A DNA stretch of 64,000 nucleotides. Source: Hirudinaria manillensis (lineage: Eukaryota; Annelida; Clitellata; Hirudinida; Hirudinidae). Below, one piece after another: positions 50,475-61,707 of the stretch. A program made the translations under genes and the position numbers. Numbering within the stretch: position 1 is the first letter of the stretch; the number at the start of each line of letters is the position of its first letter. The stretch lies in NCBI GenBank assembly GCA_034509925.1, contig CM067529.1, positions 10,317,501-10,381,500 on the forward strand, in the 5' to 3' direction. The notes under the pieces were generated by a model. That model was not told the origin of the DNA, ran no database searches, and saw only the letters and a list, made by a program, of their open reading frames with translations.

Positions 50475-52325
50475 ATGGGACGTAAGATACTGGACGAGTT
50501 GCGCGTTTTCGATTTAAAACGGGAACTAAAGAATCGAGGCCTGGATGTAAATGGCCTAAAAGCCGAACTACAAGAACGGCTCGAGAAATGGCTTTTGGAA
50601 AATAATCATGATCCATCAGAGTATGGATTTGAGGATCCAAAAAAGAAAGAAGGATCTGAAGCCCTTCGGTTAGCTATTAAATCCGATATGGATGCCTTGC
50701 GGTCGGATATGAAATGCGACATTGATGATTTGCGGTCGGATATGAAATCCGATATAGCCAACTTCCAGGTAGCCATGGATGTTTTACGGGAGCAGGTAAA
50801 GACAGACGTAGCCAAATTCCAGACACCCATGGATGTTCTGCAGAAAGAGGTAAAAACTGATGCAGCCAAATTCCAGACATCCATGGAAGAGGTAAAAACT
50901 GACGTAGCCAACCTCAGATCATCCAAGGAAATGGCCGACCTTAGAAAGGTTAAAGCAGAATTAGATGCACTAAAAGAAGAACAAAGGAAGGAAATAGAGA
51001 AGTTTAAGAAGTACAATGAATCAAAAATAGAGACATATGGAAGAGAAAAAACGACGAGACCCCCACTATTCGACGGACAAGGGCCATGGGCAGTGTTCAG
51101 ACATCAGTTTGAAATTGCCGCTGAACGTAACAAGTGCACCGAAGAGGAAAAAGCAACAGAGCTGATAATGGTACAGCGAGGAAGGGCAGCCGAGCTTTTG
51201 CAAACAATGCTGCACTGTAAAGCCTATTCAGAAATAGTAGAAGCAATGGAAACAAGATTTGGGAATGGCCACATGCTGGAAGTACATAAAAACGAATTAA
51301 AAAACCGTACGCAAAAACAGGGCGAATCACTCCAAGAATTAGAAGCTGACGTCAGAAGACTCGCATACTTAGCCCACCCAGGACAGTCAACAGATTTCAT
51401 TGAAAACATTGTAACTAACGCCTTCGTTGATGGGATAATGGATGCGGAAACCAAAATGGCACTACAAATTCATGGAAAAAAGGCCAGCCATGAAGCATTG
51501 GCGTTTGCAATCTCCATTGAAGCGGCAAGAGCCTCAATCCAAAAAAGCTTGAATGTAAAGAAAATTGGAGCTCAGGAAGACAAAGACAAGGAGAAAGATA
51601 AAGATAATGACAAAGACAGAGAAATGATTAAAAAACTAGTCCGACAAGTCAATGACCTCAGCAAGCCCCAAAGAAACTTAAGATTCCAGGTGGTAGATAG
51701 AAGACCAAGGTGCTTCAGGTGTAGCAAGCCTGGCCATTTAGCCCGAGAATGTAGAACGACCTTCTCCAAAAACCAGCAGTACTGGAGAGAGCCCTCTAAA
51801 TCAGAAAAACCTGAAGCTACTAATTTTAAGGGGCAAAGATCGTTTCAGCAAACTCGAAATGCCCCACTCGTCTTTCACGTTACAGCATTAGGAAAAGGAT
51901 CATCACTAGAGGTTAAAGGGAAAATTGGAGGGAAAGAATATAATCTTGTAATAGACACAGGGGCATCTACATCTATTGTCCAACCAAAGTTGGCAAGAAA
52001 CAGTAAAGTAACGACCAACAACTACAAGCTAAAAACAGCCACCGGAGAATTAGTGCCGGTTCAAGGAACCACAACTATTACAGTAGATTTAGGAGGTAAG
52101 TCATTCGAACAGGAATTTATGATAGCCAATATAACAGATGAATGTATACTGGGATTGGATTTCATGCGACGCTATGGAATTTCCATTGACATGAAGGGCG
52201 GCACCCTTCAACAAGGAACGATGGAGATTTCTTTAAATTACGGGGGTACAGAAATTAAAGACACAAAAAAAACAAAATTTTTTTATAAAAGCAATATTGT
52301 AAAACGTCAGTATTTCAGCGATTAA
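50475..52325 (+). CDS. SAP-domain Gag-protease polyprotein of a Gypsy-type element
   Basis: An intact 616-aa frame. Residues about 5-40 (LRVFDLKRELKNRGLDVNGL) match a SAP motif, normally a DNA-binding helix-extension-helix. Residues about 62-185 are a charged coiled-coil stretch with imperfect repeats around DxxxLRSDMK and VKTDVAKFQ. Residues about 195-360 match a Ty3/Gypsy-type Gag core. A CCHC zinc knuckle has Cys413, Cys416, His421 and Cys426. Residues about 487-575 are an aspartic protease with DTG at 494-496 and ILGLDF at 558-563. The last 25 residues look like read-through into flanking sequence. No pol follows. It may be a dead element remnant or, given its unbroken frame, a candidate for host co-option; I see no direct evidence for the latter. 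Confidence 0.85.
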   Translation: MGRKILDELRVFDLKRELKNRGLDVNGLKAELQERLEKWLLENNHDPSEYGFEDPKKKEGSEALRLAIKSDMDALRSDMKCDIDDLRSDMKSDIANFQVAMDVLREQVKTDVAKFQTPMDVLQKEVKTDAAKFQTSMEEVKTDVANLRSSKEMADLRKVKAELDALKEEQRKEIEKFKKYNESKIETYGREKTTRPPLFDGQGPWAVFRHQFEIAAERNKCTEEEKATELIMVQRGRAAELLQTMLHCKAYSEIVEAMETRFGNGHMLEVHKNELKNRTQKQGESLQELEADVRRLAYLAHPGQSTDFIENIVTNAFVDGIMDAETKMALQIHGKKASHEALAFAISIEAARASIQKSLNVKKIGAQEDKDKEKDKDNDKDREMIKKLVRQVNDLSKPQRNLRFQVVDRRPRCFRCSKPGHLARECRTTFSKNQQYWREPSKSEKPEATNFKGQRSFQQTRNAPLVFHVTALGKGSSLEVKGKIGGKEYNLVIDTGASTSIVQPKLARNSKVTTNNYKLKTATGELVPVQGTTTITVDLGGKSFEQEFMIANITDECILGLDFMRRYGISIDMKGGTLQQGTMEISLNYGGTEIKDTKKTKFFYKSNIVKRQYFSD

Positions 52326-52783
52326 TTTCGGTCCTAAAAAATCAATGAAAAGATTTCCAAAAAGCTTTACAACTTATTCTCAAATTTCACTTAGGAAAAA
52401 CAGCACGAGCAGCATGGGAAATTTTCATTCGTTTATTATTTGCATTAAATTATTAATTATTATTTGCTTAACGGTTTGTCTCAAAGTATATTATCTGCAT
52501 TTTATGCGTGTCTTCGCAGTATGGTCCATCTGATGATGAATTGAAAGAGTCGTGTGCAGTCGTGTATCGATTAGTTGCTATTAAGCTTTGATGAGTGAGA
52601 CAAAGTCGTATCCTTTGATAATGATATTGATTCTGAAAGAATTATATATTTATTTGTTTGCATCCGCTTCAAAATAACGTTTGGTCACGCAAGAAAATCT
52701 GATTTAACTTGAAATCGATCAAAGGATTGTCTTTCTTTGTACGGTGAATTCGATATAAAAGCTTGGAGATATTGTGAAAGCTC
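52326..52783. other. intergenic upstream of heparanase
   Basis: No gene. A tataaaa at 52754-52760 lies only 24 bp before the heparanase ATG, which leaves almost no 5' UTR if used, so I do not call it a promoter. Confidence 0.5.
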
Positions 52784-55700
52784 ATGAATCTGATGATGAC
52801 TTTACGTCTAATCATTTCATTGCTTGTCAGTGCTTTGTATTGTGTTGGTTCTTCCAGTAAAGAGATTGCTGTGACAATTGACGATAAGAATGTGATTGCA
52901 TCTGTCGGTGAGTCTTTCCATGGAGTTGCCTTTGATGCGTCTCTATTCTCGCCCAAGGGTCTTTGGAGCTTTGTTAATATTACGTACGTTTTATAACGAA
53001 TTTACTGTTATTTATTTAATTATAATAGCACTTACCTATATAATGTTCTTGAAGAGTTTTGGACTTTGGAGTTTAAGACCTAGGTTGAGTTCTTGTATAA
53101 GATACCTTGCAAAATACTCACATTTTACTGTGTTTTATATGCGCATATATTTATTAAATAACTCCACATTTATGTTCAACTATTTTAAAAAATAATTATT
53201 TTAAATGAATTAGTTATTTAAAAAAAATATTATTATAAAGAATTATTTTATTTTAAAGAACTAATTATTTAATGGAATAATCATTTTTAAATGATGTTAT
53301 AGCTCTCCAAAATTGTTCAAATTGCTGGAAGGACTTTCTCCTGGATACTTCAGAGTTGGCGGAACGTTTGCCAATTGGCTGTTTTTTGACTTGGAAGAAA
53401 ATAATAAGTGGAAGGATTATTGGGCTTTTAAAGACAAAACCCCCGAAACCGGTGAGGCAATTTGTAGAAACTAAATACATATTAACTAATTACATGATGT
53501 CACTTTAACATTCAAGCTAGTAACTAAATATATTGCTTAGCTGAATATTAATGCTTAATACTATTTATTATACTATTATTATAATACTAATAATTACTAC
53601 TAATAATTTATATTTAGTTTTTGTGTTGTGACCAGAAAGTTAAATAAACACATGGTAAATATGATTTAGACATATTAACAATATTTTCTTGCGTTTTCTT
53701 TGATGAACCAATTGTAATCCAACCTTATCAGCGACAATAACAAGGAGATGGCTGTTCAGAAAACAAAATAATCTGAAAAGTGAGTGGCTAGGCCGTGGTA
53801 GTTAATAAAAGTTAATTTATAATTTAACAAATTAAATTTATATTCAAGTTATCTCAACAGACGATAACTGAAAGCTATTGCTTTTTATGTTTTGCCTTAT
53901 AGAGGAGACTTTTGACGATTTAGTGAAACTAACAACGGGAAGCAAGATGAGATTGTTATTCGATTTGAATGCCGAAGTGAGGACTGGTTATGAAATTGGA
54001 AAGAAGATGACATCCACTTGGGATTCATCTGAGGCTGAAAAGTTATTTAAATATTGTGAGTCAAAAGGTTACGGAGACAATATCGATTGGGAACTTGGAA
54101 ATGGTTTATTTTTTATCTTTATTCGTGTCACTTTATTTTAATTAAACTATTAAGTATTTAAAATTAAGTATTTTAATTTAAACTCTTATGCAATCCTGGT
54201 ACCTTTACGAAAGTTAAAATATATTCGAATGAAATTCGAGCAGCAAATTATAAAATTATGTAGTAGAATATTATATACTATAATAATAAATAATTATTAA
54301 AGTAATTTTATTTAAAATTTAAATAAATTAATATTTAATAAAATTTAAAATTTATTTAAAACTCTTAAATTATTTTTTTTTAAATTAAAATTATTGACAT
54401 ATAAACCCAAAAATATGCTTCCCTTCACAAGTCTATTAATCACTCAAAAACAAAATAAAATATTGAGAAAGTCCTCATTATTCACGAATGCAATTCTGAC
54501 ATTTTGAAGTAATTTCGTAAATATTAATTGCAACTGCATTTAGATCATTTGACGCTTTCTTCTTTTTTTTTTGTATGAGCTGGAGAATTCAATGGAACAT
54601 TAATCAACATGAATTAAACGAATCAGCCAACAAATTATTATGAATAACTTATAAAACTCAATAAATTAAGCAACTTATTCAGTTCCAAGTTTCAGTCAAT
54701 AAGTAACACTTTATTGTAGAACCGGACCACACCTCAGCTCACAATTTAACTGAAAAGCAGGTTGGAGAAGATTTCAAAGCACTGCATGACGTTCTAGAGA
54801 AATATCCAACTCTTAACAAGGGATCGCTCGTTGGTCCAGATGTAGGATGGATGGGCGTCAGCTATGTCAAGGGGTTTGTCAATAGAAATGAATTTTGTGG
54901 AAAAAAACGATAGAGGAATCAGAAAACGTGTCAATATTTTTAATTGTTTCAGATTGGCAGACGGGGCAGGTGACCTTGTAACTGCTTTTACACTCCACCA
55001 GTAAGTAGCTATTAAATATGATTTAATTTTTAAACAAACTATCGTTACTAACTATATTATTATTATTACTAACTGCTTGAAATTAAATGAACAGATATTA
55101 TTTCGATGGAAACACCTCTGATGTGTCAACGTATCTTGATGCCTCATACTTTAAAAAGCTGCAACAGCTGTTTGATAAAGTGAAAGATGTTTTGAAAAAT
55201 TCTCAACATAAAGACAAACCATTATGGCTTGGAGAAACAAGTTCTGGATACAACAGCGGCACAAAAGATGTATCCGATCGATATGTTTCAGGATTTCTGT
55301 TAGTCGCCTATTTGCGTTGAGCCTATTTATTTACAGAAGTGGCTTAATGGAGTTTAATAGTAAAAAGGAAATATTACTATGCTTGAATTTATATTTTGAA
55401 ATGCTGAGCAACATGCAGGCTATTCTGATTTGATTCTTATTAATCGTTTATTTGTTTAAGCTTATTTTTTAATTATTTGAATTAGTACGTAATAACAAAA
55501 TATTGGCGTGATAATGGCGTGGCCATGTTTTCCCTTAAATTCCTTTATGTAATTCCATTAGACATCATCAATCTAGTTTCAGTCCTGATAAACCGAGCAA
55601 TATTTCTGCGTTTAAAAATCTCAAAGAATATACGTTTTAAACATTCAAAGTACGTTATTCAAATATTAGTTATACCTCGAGTTGTAACAATACTATTTAA

Positions 55701-56654
55701 AGGCATTTTAATATCGAATCAGTCGAAATTACACTCTTCAATGATAATTGAAGATTCCAATTCCCTAAATTTGTACAATTTACAGAACATTAGACAAGTT
55801 GGGTCTCAGTGCAGCTAACAATGTAAAGGTTGTTATAAGACAGACAATATACAATGGATATTACGGTCTCCTTGATAAAAACACTTTAGAGCCAAATCCG
55901 GTGAGACCCGAAAATGACAATATTTTTAATGTTAATTGCCATTTGTTACCCTAAAATGTTCATTATTAGGATTACTGGTTAATGCATGTTCACAATTCTT
56001 TGGTCGGAAATACAGTTTTTAAAGTTGACGTTGGTGATCCAACTAATAAAACGAGAGTTTATGCACAATGTACCAAAACAAATAGCAAGTGAGAATCTGT
56101 ATTGTTTTTAAATTAGTCCTTAAATATATAAAAATAATCCAAACAATTATTGTCGTTCCAGACATACTCAAGGCAAGTATTACAAGGGCTCTTTGACAAT
56201 CTTTGCACTTAATGTTGGAGATGAAGAAGTAACGTTAAAGATCGGTCAATACAGCGGTAAAAAAATTTTTACATACGTTCTGACACCTGAAGGAGGACAA
56301 CTTACATCACAGTAAGATAAATAATAATATAATAAGTTTAATAAACCTAATATAATATAATACAGTAATAAACCTAATATAACATAACATATAGAATGCA
56401 TGTTACATACAAAATACACATATACAACTTTTTTACTGTATAACTTGATAAAGGTCTTTTCGTCTAAATCTCTTAATGATGCAGTGTCTTTTTTTCTTAG
56501 GAAAGTTCTCTTGAATGGAAAGGAATTGAACTTAGTGTCTGATCAGTTACCAGAACTAAATGCAGATGAATCCAAAACATCTTTCACCTTATCTCCAAAG
56601 ACATTTGGTTTTTTTGTTGTTCCCGATGCTAATGTTGAAGCATGCAAAAAATAA
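52784..56654 (+). CDS. Hpse: heparanase (glycoside hydrolase family 79)
   Basis: Ten exons: 52784-52983, 53303-53451, 53903-54103, 54720-54873, 54953-55000, 55095-55298, 55786-55900, 55970-56088, 56162-56311 and 56501-56654. They total 1494 nt (497 aa), with GT-AG junctions and consistent phases. A signal peptide ([14 protein letters not shown]) is followed by the small beta-strand region, then the GH79 barrel. The acid/base motif WELGNEPD has Glu184, split by an intron. The nucleophile motif WLGETSSGY has Glu298. A C-terminal beta domain ends at TFGFFVV. The enzyme family cleaves heparan sulfate chains outside cells or in lysosomes. The segment corresponding to the human linker that is cut out during maturation is nearly absent, so this enzyme may be active without that processing. 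A polyadenylation signal aataaa lies at 56716-56721. Confidence 0.93.
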
Positions 56655-57669
56655 TAGCAAAAAAAAAAGAACGAAATTAAACCCATTAAGGAAATTTAAA
56701 TAATTTGGTGCGATCAATAAAAGCTTCCGGTGTCAGTGAATATTTTGACATTTACTTTTCGGGAATAGGAAATTAACGGCATGTCTTTTTTGTTGATGGA
56801 CTCTCAAGAAAAAGTCTTCGGGAAGATTTGGAGCACCAGCAATTGAATAAAATTTTTTGTCATATCTAGGCTGCATAAACAAACCGCTTCTTTTAGACAT
56901 TTAAATTGTTCGCTGATAACATAGTTTGGATCTACTATAATTTAATGATACCATTGCATCTCCTCGGAACTTACCTTCAGAGGAGTTGCCCATCTTCAAA
57001 CATTTCGGTCCTTAGAAAACTCCTTACTCTTTCCGATGGCGGGCCGCAGACGGTGATAAATAACGTTGAAGCTGTGAAAAATAAAAAGTTCCTTTAAATT
57101 CTAAAATGTGCAATTACAAATTGTTATATGAACTTAATTAATTACATAATTTCAAGAAATAAGTTATTTTTATGGCCAACTAATCACTGGATATATCCTA
57201 TAGGAATTTATGACATAGTTTCAAGGTTTCTATACATACGTGGTGGGAGGAGCTATGTTTTGCCATCAAATTTTAAAAAAAAATATAGAGCTACATATAT
57301 GATATGTAGCAATAGCAGTAATCATAACGATAAACAAATACCAATCTTATTTATTTGTTATCTCAGAAAAAAATAAGTTTGGCCTTTTAGGACAAAAAAA
57401 AGTCTTAGTCAAATATCAAAACGAACACACAGGGTATAATATTATATAATTTATAAATATCAAAATGATATTTAATATTTTTAGAAGCTGTAATAAATAC
57501 CTGTAAGTAATTAATAAATATCGTAATAATAACGCACAACACTTTTTGTTGAAATAATCGGCTCTAACCTCAAACTCTCTATCAACGTTGACGACAATGG
57601 GGTTTCCGTGTGTTCGTCTTGACTTAGTTCAACGTTTATTGTTTCCGTGTTGTTTAAATAGGAATAAAA
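56655..57669. other. intergenic
   Basis: Holds the heparanase 3' end and the upstream region of the first MPV17L2-like gene. The last 30 bases before that ATG (tattgtttccgtgttgttta and onward) are the same in front of the second gene. Nothing else is seen. Confidence 0.6.
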
Positions 57670-58513
57670 ATGTCTTTTGCACTGAGACTGATGCAAACCG
57701 TAAAACGCAATCGGCTACTTATAACGAATACTCTTGTGAATGGAACACTTTTGGCTTCCGGAGATCTCGTTGTCCAACAAATTGAGAGATATTCTAACAA
57801 GGATGAAAATGCCTCTAATAAAGTTGGAATCGTTAACTGGAAAAGAACAGGTTTTGTAATTTTACATCTTATACATCTTGTATGGTTTCTTCACTTTGTA
57901 CTAACTGTTTTCAGCTCAGTTTTTTATGACTGGTCTCTGCATTGGTCCAGTTCTTCATGGCTGGTACGGTATGTTAGACAAAAGGTTTGCTGCAGCCACT
58001 GCTAAAAACGTTGCCACAAAGGTTTTCTTTGACCAGACTGTAGCTGCACCAGTATACGTTGCATATTTCTACACTGGTGAGTGCATCTTATCCATTTTTT
58101 TAAAATATAATTTTGAGGCTTCTATATAGCATTCTTTGTCACTCAGCAACTGGTCTTATGGAAGGGAAGTCTCTTTCAGAGGCTTTCAAGGAACTGAAAA
58201 AGAAATTTGTGGCAACTTACTTGGTGGATCTGACCATGTATCCAGCTTCTCAGACAATCAACTTCTTCTTCGTGCCTGTTAGATTCAGGGTTGTGTTTGT
58301 CAGCACAACAACTTTCTTCTACAGTATCTTCCTCTCCTTTATAAAAACCTCAGTGAGTTTACTTGACTGTGATGATCCATAGTTTCATTTGTGCTCCAAC
58401 AAGTTCCATCTGATGAAGTGATTCATTTTTGTGAATTAAAGTTTTGTTTTTGTTTTCAGGAAGGAAAAGGAAAAGAATTCATAGAATTTGTTGACAGGTT
58501 TTTTGGACTGTAA
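57670..58513 (+). CDS. MPV17L2-like mitochondrial membrane protein, copy 1
   Basis: Four exons, 57670-57850, 57915-58076, 58147-58352 and 58460-58513, give 603 nt (200 aa). The Mpv17/PMP22 family signature runs across exons 2-4: GPxLHGWY, KVFFDQTVAAP, EGKSLSEAFKELKKKF, YPASQTINFFFVP and RFRVV. The N-terminal RNRLLITNTLVNG and A-GD resemble MPV17L2 more than MPV17. The protein should have about four membrane segments in the mitochondrial inner membrane; MPV17L2 in vertebrates supports mitochondrial ribosome assembly, and that role here is inference. The ATG is in the context aaaaatgtc. A polyadenylation signal is at 58646-58651. Confidence 0.9.
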
Positions 58514-59946
58514 ACTCAACCCATCATAGGCTATTTATTAGGTTCATGAGTACAGGTTTTTATTCCAAGAGGTGTCAGTGTGATTTGAAGCCTCACACTC
58601 AAAGTTGCATTTGTATTGTCTTAGGAAGTTTATTTTTCTAAATATAATAAATCATGTTTCGACATTCCAGGCTGTGTTTTAAAAATATCTCTTAATCCGT
58701 AAAAGTTGAAATACTATCCGGGATAGGTTTGTGAATATGATAATCTTTGATAAATTCTATAGTTTTAATGAAATTTTGGTGTTGACCTTGGTCTTGGTTG
58801 TAGACCTGGTTTGTAGCCAGTACTCAGTTTCTCAAAACTTGAGTTGTTGGCACTTGGTTTCGGCAGGAATAGTAGATTTTTGATTTGATAAATAAACCAT
58901 TGTAATTTGAGTGATTTAATTAAGCTAAAGTGGGGGATCGCGCTTCCTTAAGGCTGGTACATGAGTTTCTTTAATCTCTTTGTGTACTTTATTTTGCCGG
59001 CTTTAATAGCTTTTCTTTGACTATTAAATCATATTTACTCAAAAAATTGAGCGTTGTATATAGAATTCTAATGGAATTTTTACATTGCTTAACTTAATAG
59101 CAATCGTTGTTTCATTTAAAGAAATTAAGTTAGAAAATAGAGTATCTGACATTCGACCTTTTTCAATAGGAGAGCCTCAAACTGGCTTTTTATTTTCCAT
59201 TTAAAAATATTTTGTTTATTGTATTAAAAGGAATACGTGTTCACAATAAAAGCAGTTAATAACGTCTGTCGACTGTTTTATATCTAATTTTTGAATATTG
59301 TATTTCGAGTAGGTTGATGTTCGAACTTAGAAATCCACCAAAAATTAACAATTTGTCTCGGTGAGTTAGTTTTTGCCAAAATTTTCCATTAGCTTTCCAT
59401 TCCCCAACGCCAAATATGGCAAATTCTCGCTTTCTTAGTTATCGGAAATCAAAATAACGATTAAGAGTTAAATCTCCATACTATAAATATAATAGTATAA
59501 AAGTTCATTTGAATCTTTATTCGAAGAAACTCAACGATCCGCAGTCAAAACCCAAGGGGAACAAAGAAAGTTACGAGTGACACAGACGAGACGCTAACCG
59601 TTCGACAAACCTATAAGGCGAAAATAGTCAATGAATGAATCGCAGTGAACCGCACAAGTTCAGAATTCAATGTAAAAGTGCAGATATATATGGAATTTTA
59701 CATAAATATTTAAGTAAATTCCAAGGGCTTAAAAGGGCCGAGAAAGATAATAACATTTCTGCACATCACTTTTTGTTTCAATAAATAGCTCCACCCTTCA
59801 TGAATATGTAGTAGCCTAGAAACCGTGTCGACCTCCGGCTGTAATCTTCAACCTCTTATTAAAGTTGACGATGATGCAGGTGGTGCGTGCTCGTCCTGAT
59901 TTAGTTACTCGTTTATTGTTTCCGTGTTGTTTAAATAGGAATAAAA
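58514..59946. other. intergenic between MPV17L2-like copies
   Basis: Contains the 3' end of copy 1, a possible LINE-tail relic at 58925-59045, and a duplicated promoter-proximal region for copy 2 (about 59740-59946, similar to 57530-57669). No other gene. Confidence 0.6.
58925..59045 (+). mobile_element. possible LINE-like 3' tail relic
   Basis: The motif gcgcttccttaaggctgg, followed by atgagtttctttaatc, resembles the tail region at 36090-36120 of the LINE-like fragment (gtgcttccttaagactgacc, then atgagttta). Similarity is partial and the match is tentative. Confidence 0.35.
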
Positions 59947-60870
59947 ATGTCTTTTGCACTGAGACTGATGCAAACCGTAAAACGTAATCGGCTACTTATA
60001 ACGAATACTCTTGTGAATGGAACACTGTTGGCGTCCGGAGATTTCGTTGTGCAACAAGTTGAGAGATATTCTGACAAGGATGAAAATGGTTCTAATAAAG
60101 TTGGAATCGTTAACTGGAAAAGAACAGGTTTTGTAGTTTTGATTGTTACATGTGATTTATTGCATCATATAATTGAATTTCTTGACAATGCATTAAATTA
60201 CTAATTTTTGCAGCTCAGTTTTTTGTGACGGGTCTCTGCATTGGTCCAGCTCTTCATGGCTGGTATAGTATACTAGACAAAAGGTTTGCTGTGACAACAG
60301 CTAAAAACGTAGCCATAAAAGTTTTCATTGACCAAACTATAGCCGCACCAGTATGTGTTGCATACTTCTACACTGGTGAGTGCATCTTATCTACCATTTT
60401 TGGCATTTTTGTAACTTCTATACATAATTTTTTTATTATTCAGCAACTGGTATTTTGGAAGGGAAATCTCTTTCAGAGGCTTTCAAGGAACTGAAAAAGA
60501 AGTTTCTGGCAACTTACTTGGTGGATCTGGTCATATATCCTGCCTCTCAGACAATTAACTTCCTCTTCGTCCCTCTTAGGTTCAGGGTTGTGTTTGTCAG
60601 CACAACAACTTTCTTCTACAGTATCTTCCTCTCCTTCATAAAAACTTCAGTGAGTTTCCTTAAATTGAATGATTTGTGGTTTCATTTGCACTCCAACAAA
60701 TCGTTTGGCAAAGTGATTTTTTTCATGAAATTAGGCTTTTATTCTGCTCCACCAAGTGACTTGAGGGGTGCTTCATGAATTCACATTATCGTTATTATTA
60801 TTGCTTCTGTTTTCAGGAAGGAAAAGGAAAAGAATTCATAGAATTTGTTGACAAGTTTTTTGGATTGTAA
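59947..60870 (+). CDS. MPV17L2-like mitochondrial membrane protein, copy 2
   Basis: Four exons, 59947-60127, 60214-60375, 60444-60649 and 60817-60870, have lengths identical to copy 1 (181, 162, 206 and 54 nt), giving 200 aa. Differences are mostly conservative: GDFVVQQV for GDLVVQQI, FVTGLCIGPAL for FMTGLCIGPVL, KVFIDQTIAAP for KVFFDQTVAAP. Introns differ in sequence, whereas the exons, the bases before the ATG and the 3' UTR around aataaa (61000-61005) are closely similar. Both copies look functional, so this is a preserved recent tandem duplication. Confidence 0.9.
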
Positions 60871-61707
60871 ACTCAACCCATCATAGGCTATTATAGGTTC
60901 CTGAGTACGGGTTCTTATTTCAAGAGGTGTCAGTGTGATTTGAAGCCTCACACTCAAAGTTGCATTTGTGTTGTCTTAGGAAGTTTATTTTCTAAATGTA
61001 ATAAATCATGTTTTTGATATTCCAAGCTGCGTTTTGAAAATATTTCTAAATTATAATTCATAAAAGTTGAAACAGTATCCAGAACTAAGTTTATGAATAT
61101 AATTATCTTTGGCAATCTTTTTCTGATTTGAAACCTGATAATTGCCACCTACCTTCTAATCTCTGGCCTAGTAGTACATGGTCTGCAGTACAGACTGACT
61201 TGCAATCAGGTTCTGCATCTGACAGATACTTAAATACTTTCTCAAAACTTGAACCAATGGCCTTTCAACTATTGGCTTTTAGCAAAAAAATGTGCACAGT
61301 AACAGTAGTAATCAAAGATGGTGATAAGAACTCATCTCAATGTCAGTGACAGAAATTTAAATTTACATAAGCGAACAAACGAATGAATGAATGATTACAG
61401 GATAGTCAAGGTAATAATCAAGCAGTTATTTTCTCAACTCTGAGAAATGTTAAACATTTGCTCAACAAAACGGAAATCAAACACTTGGCCATCATCATCA
61501 TCATCATCGTCGTTGTACGAATTTTAAAACATTTAAAAGTGGAATAAAAATCTATCCGAGGGCACCATCATAACAATGTCAGAATCTAACAGAATCGATC
61601 TCAAAAAACTCGAGCCCAGTTCGAAAAAATCGTAAACTATAGTTTTATTTATAATTTGTTTATTTATTTATTACTTATTGTAATTTAGAAGTTAGGCATG
61701 TGTCCAG
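60871..61707. other. convergent intergenic region and STAM 3' UTR
   Basis: Holds the 3' end of MPV17L2-like copy 2 (plus) and the 3' UTR of STAM (minus), with overlapping AATAAA motifs on the minus strand at about 61655-61675. A 73-codon plus-strand frame at 61128-61349 has no recognisable domain and is not called. Confidence 0.6.

Larger units (their letters stand above)
50201..52325 (+). mobile_element. truncated Gypsy-type LTR element: 5' LTR, PBS, gag-pro
   Basis: A 200-bp candidate 5' LTR (50201-50400) begins tgttg, ends ttaca and contains aataaa at 50354-50359. Four bases later is a primer-binding site, then a gag-protease ORF at 50475. I find no reverse transcriptase, integrase or second LTR downstream; heparanase starts at 52784. 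Sequence after about 52262 becomes A/T-rich and loses element character. The copy is therefore 3'-truncated despite an undamaged gag-pro frame. Confidence 0.75.

Noticed and set aside
50606..51016. Several minus-strand ORFs inside 50600-51770
   Set aside because: Shadows of the coiled-coil repeats in the gag-protease ORF.
52754..52760. TATA box for heparanase
   Set aside because: Only 24 bp before the ATG, so the transcript would have essentially no leader; could be chance in AT-rich DNA.
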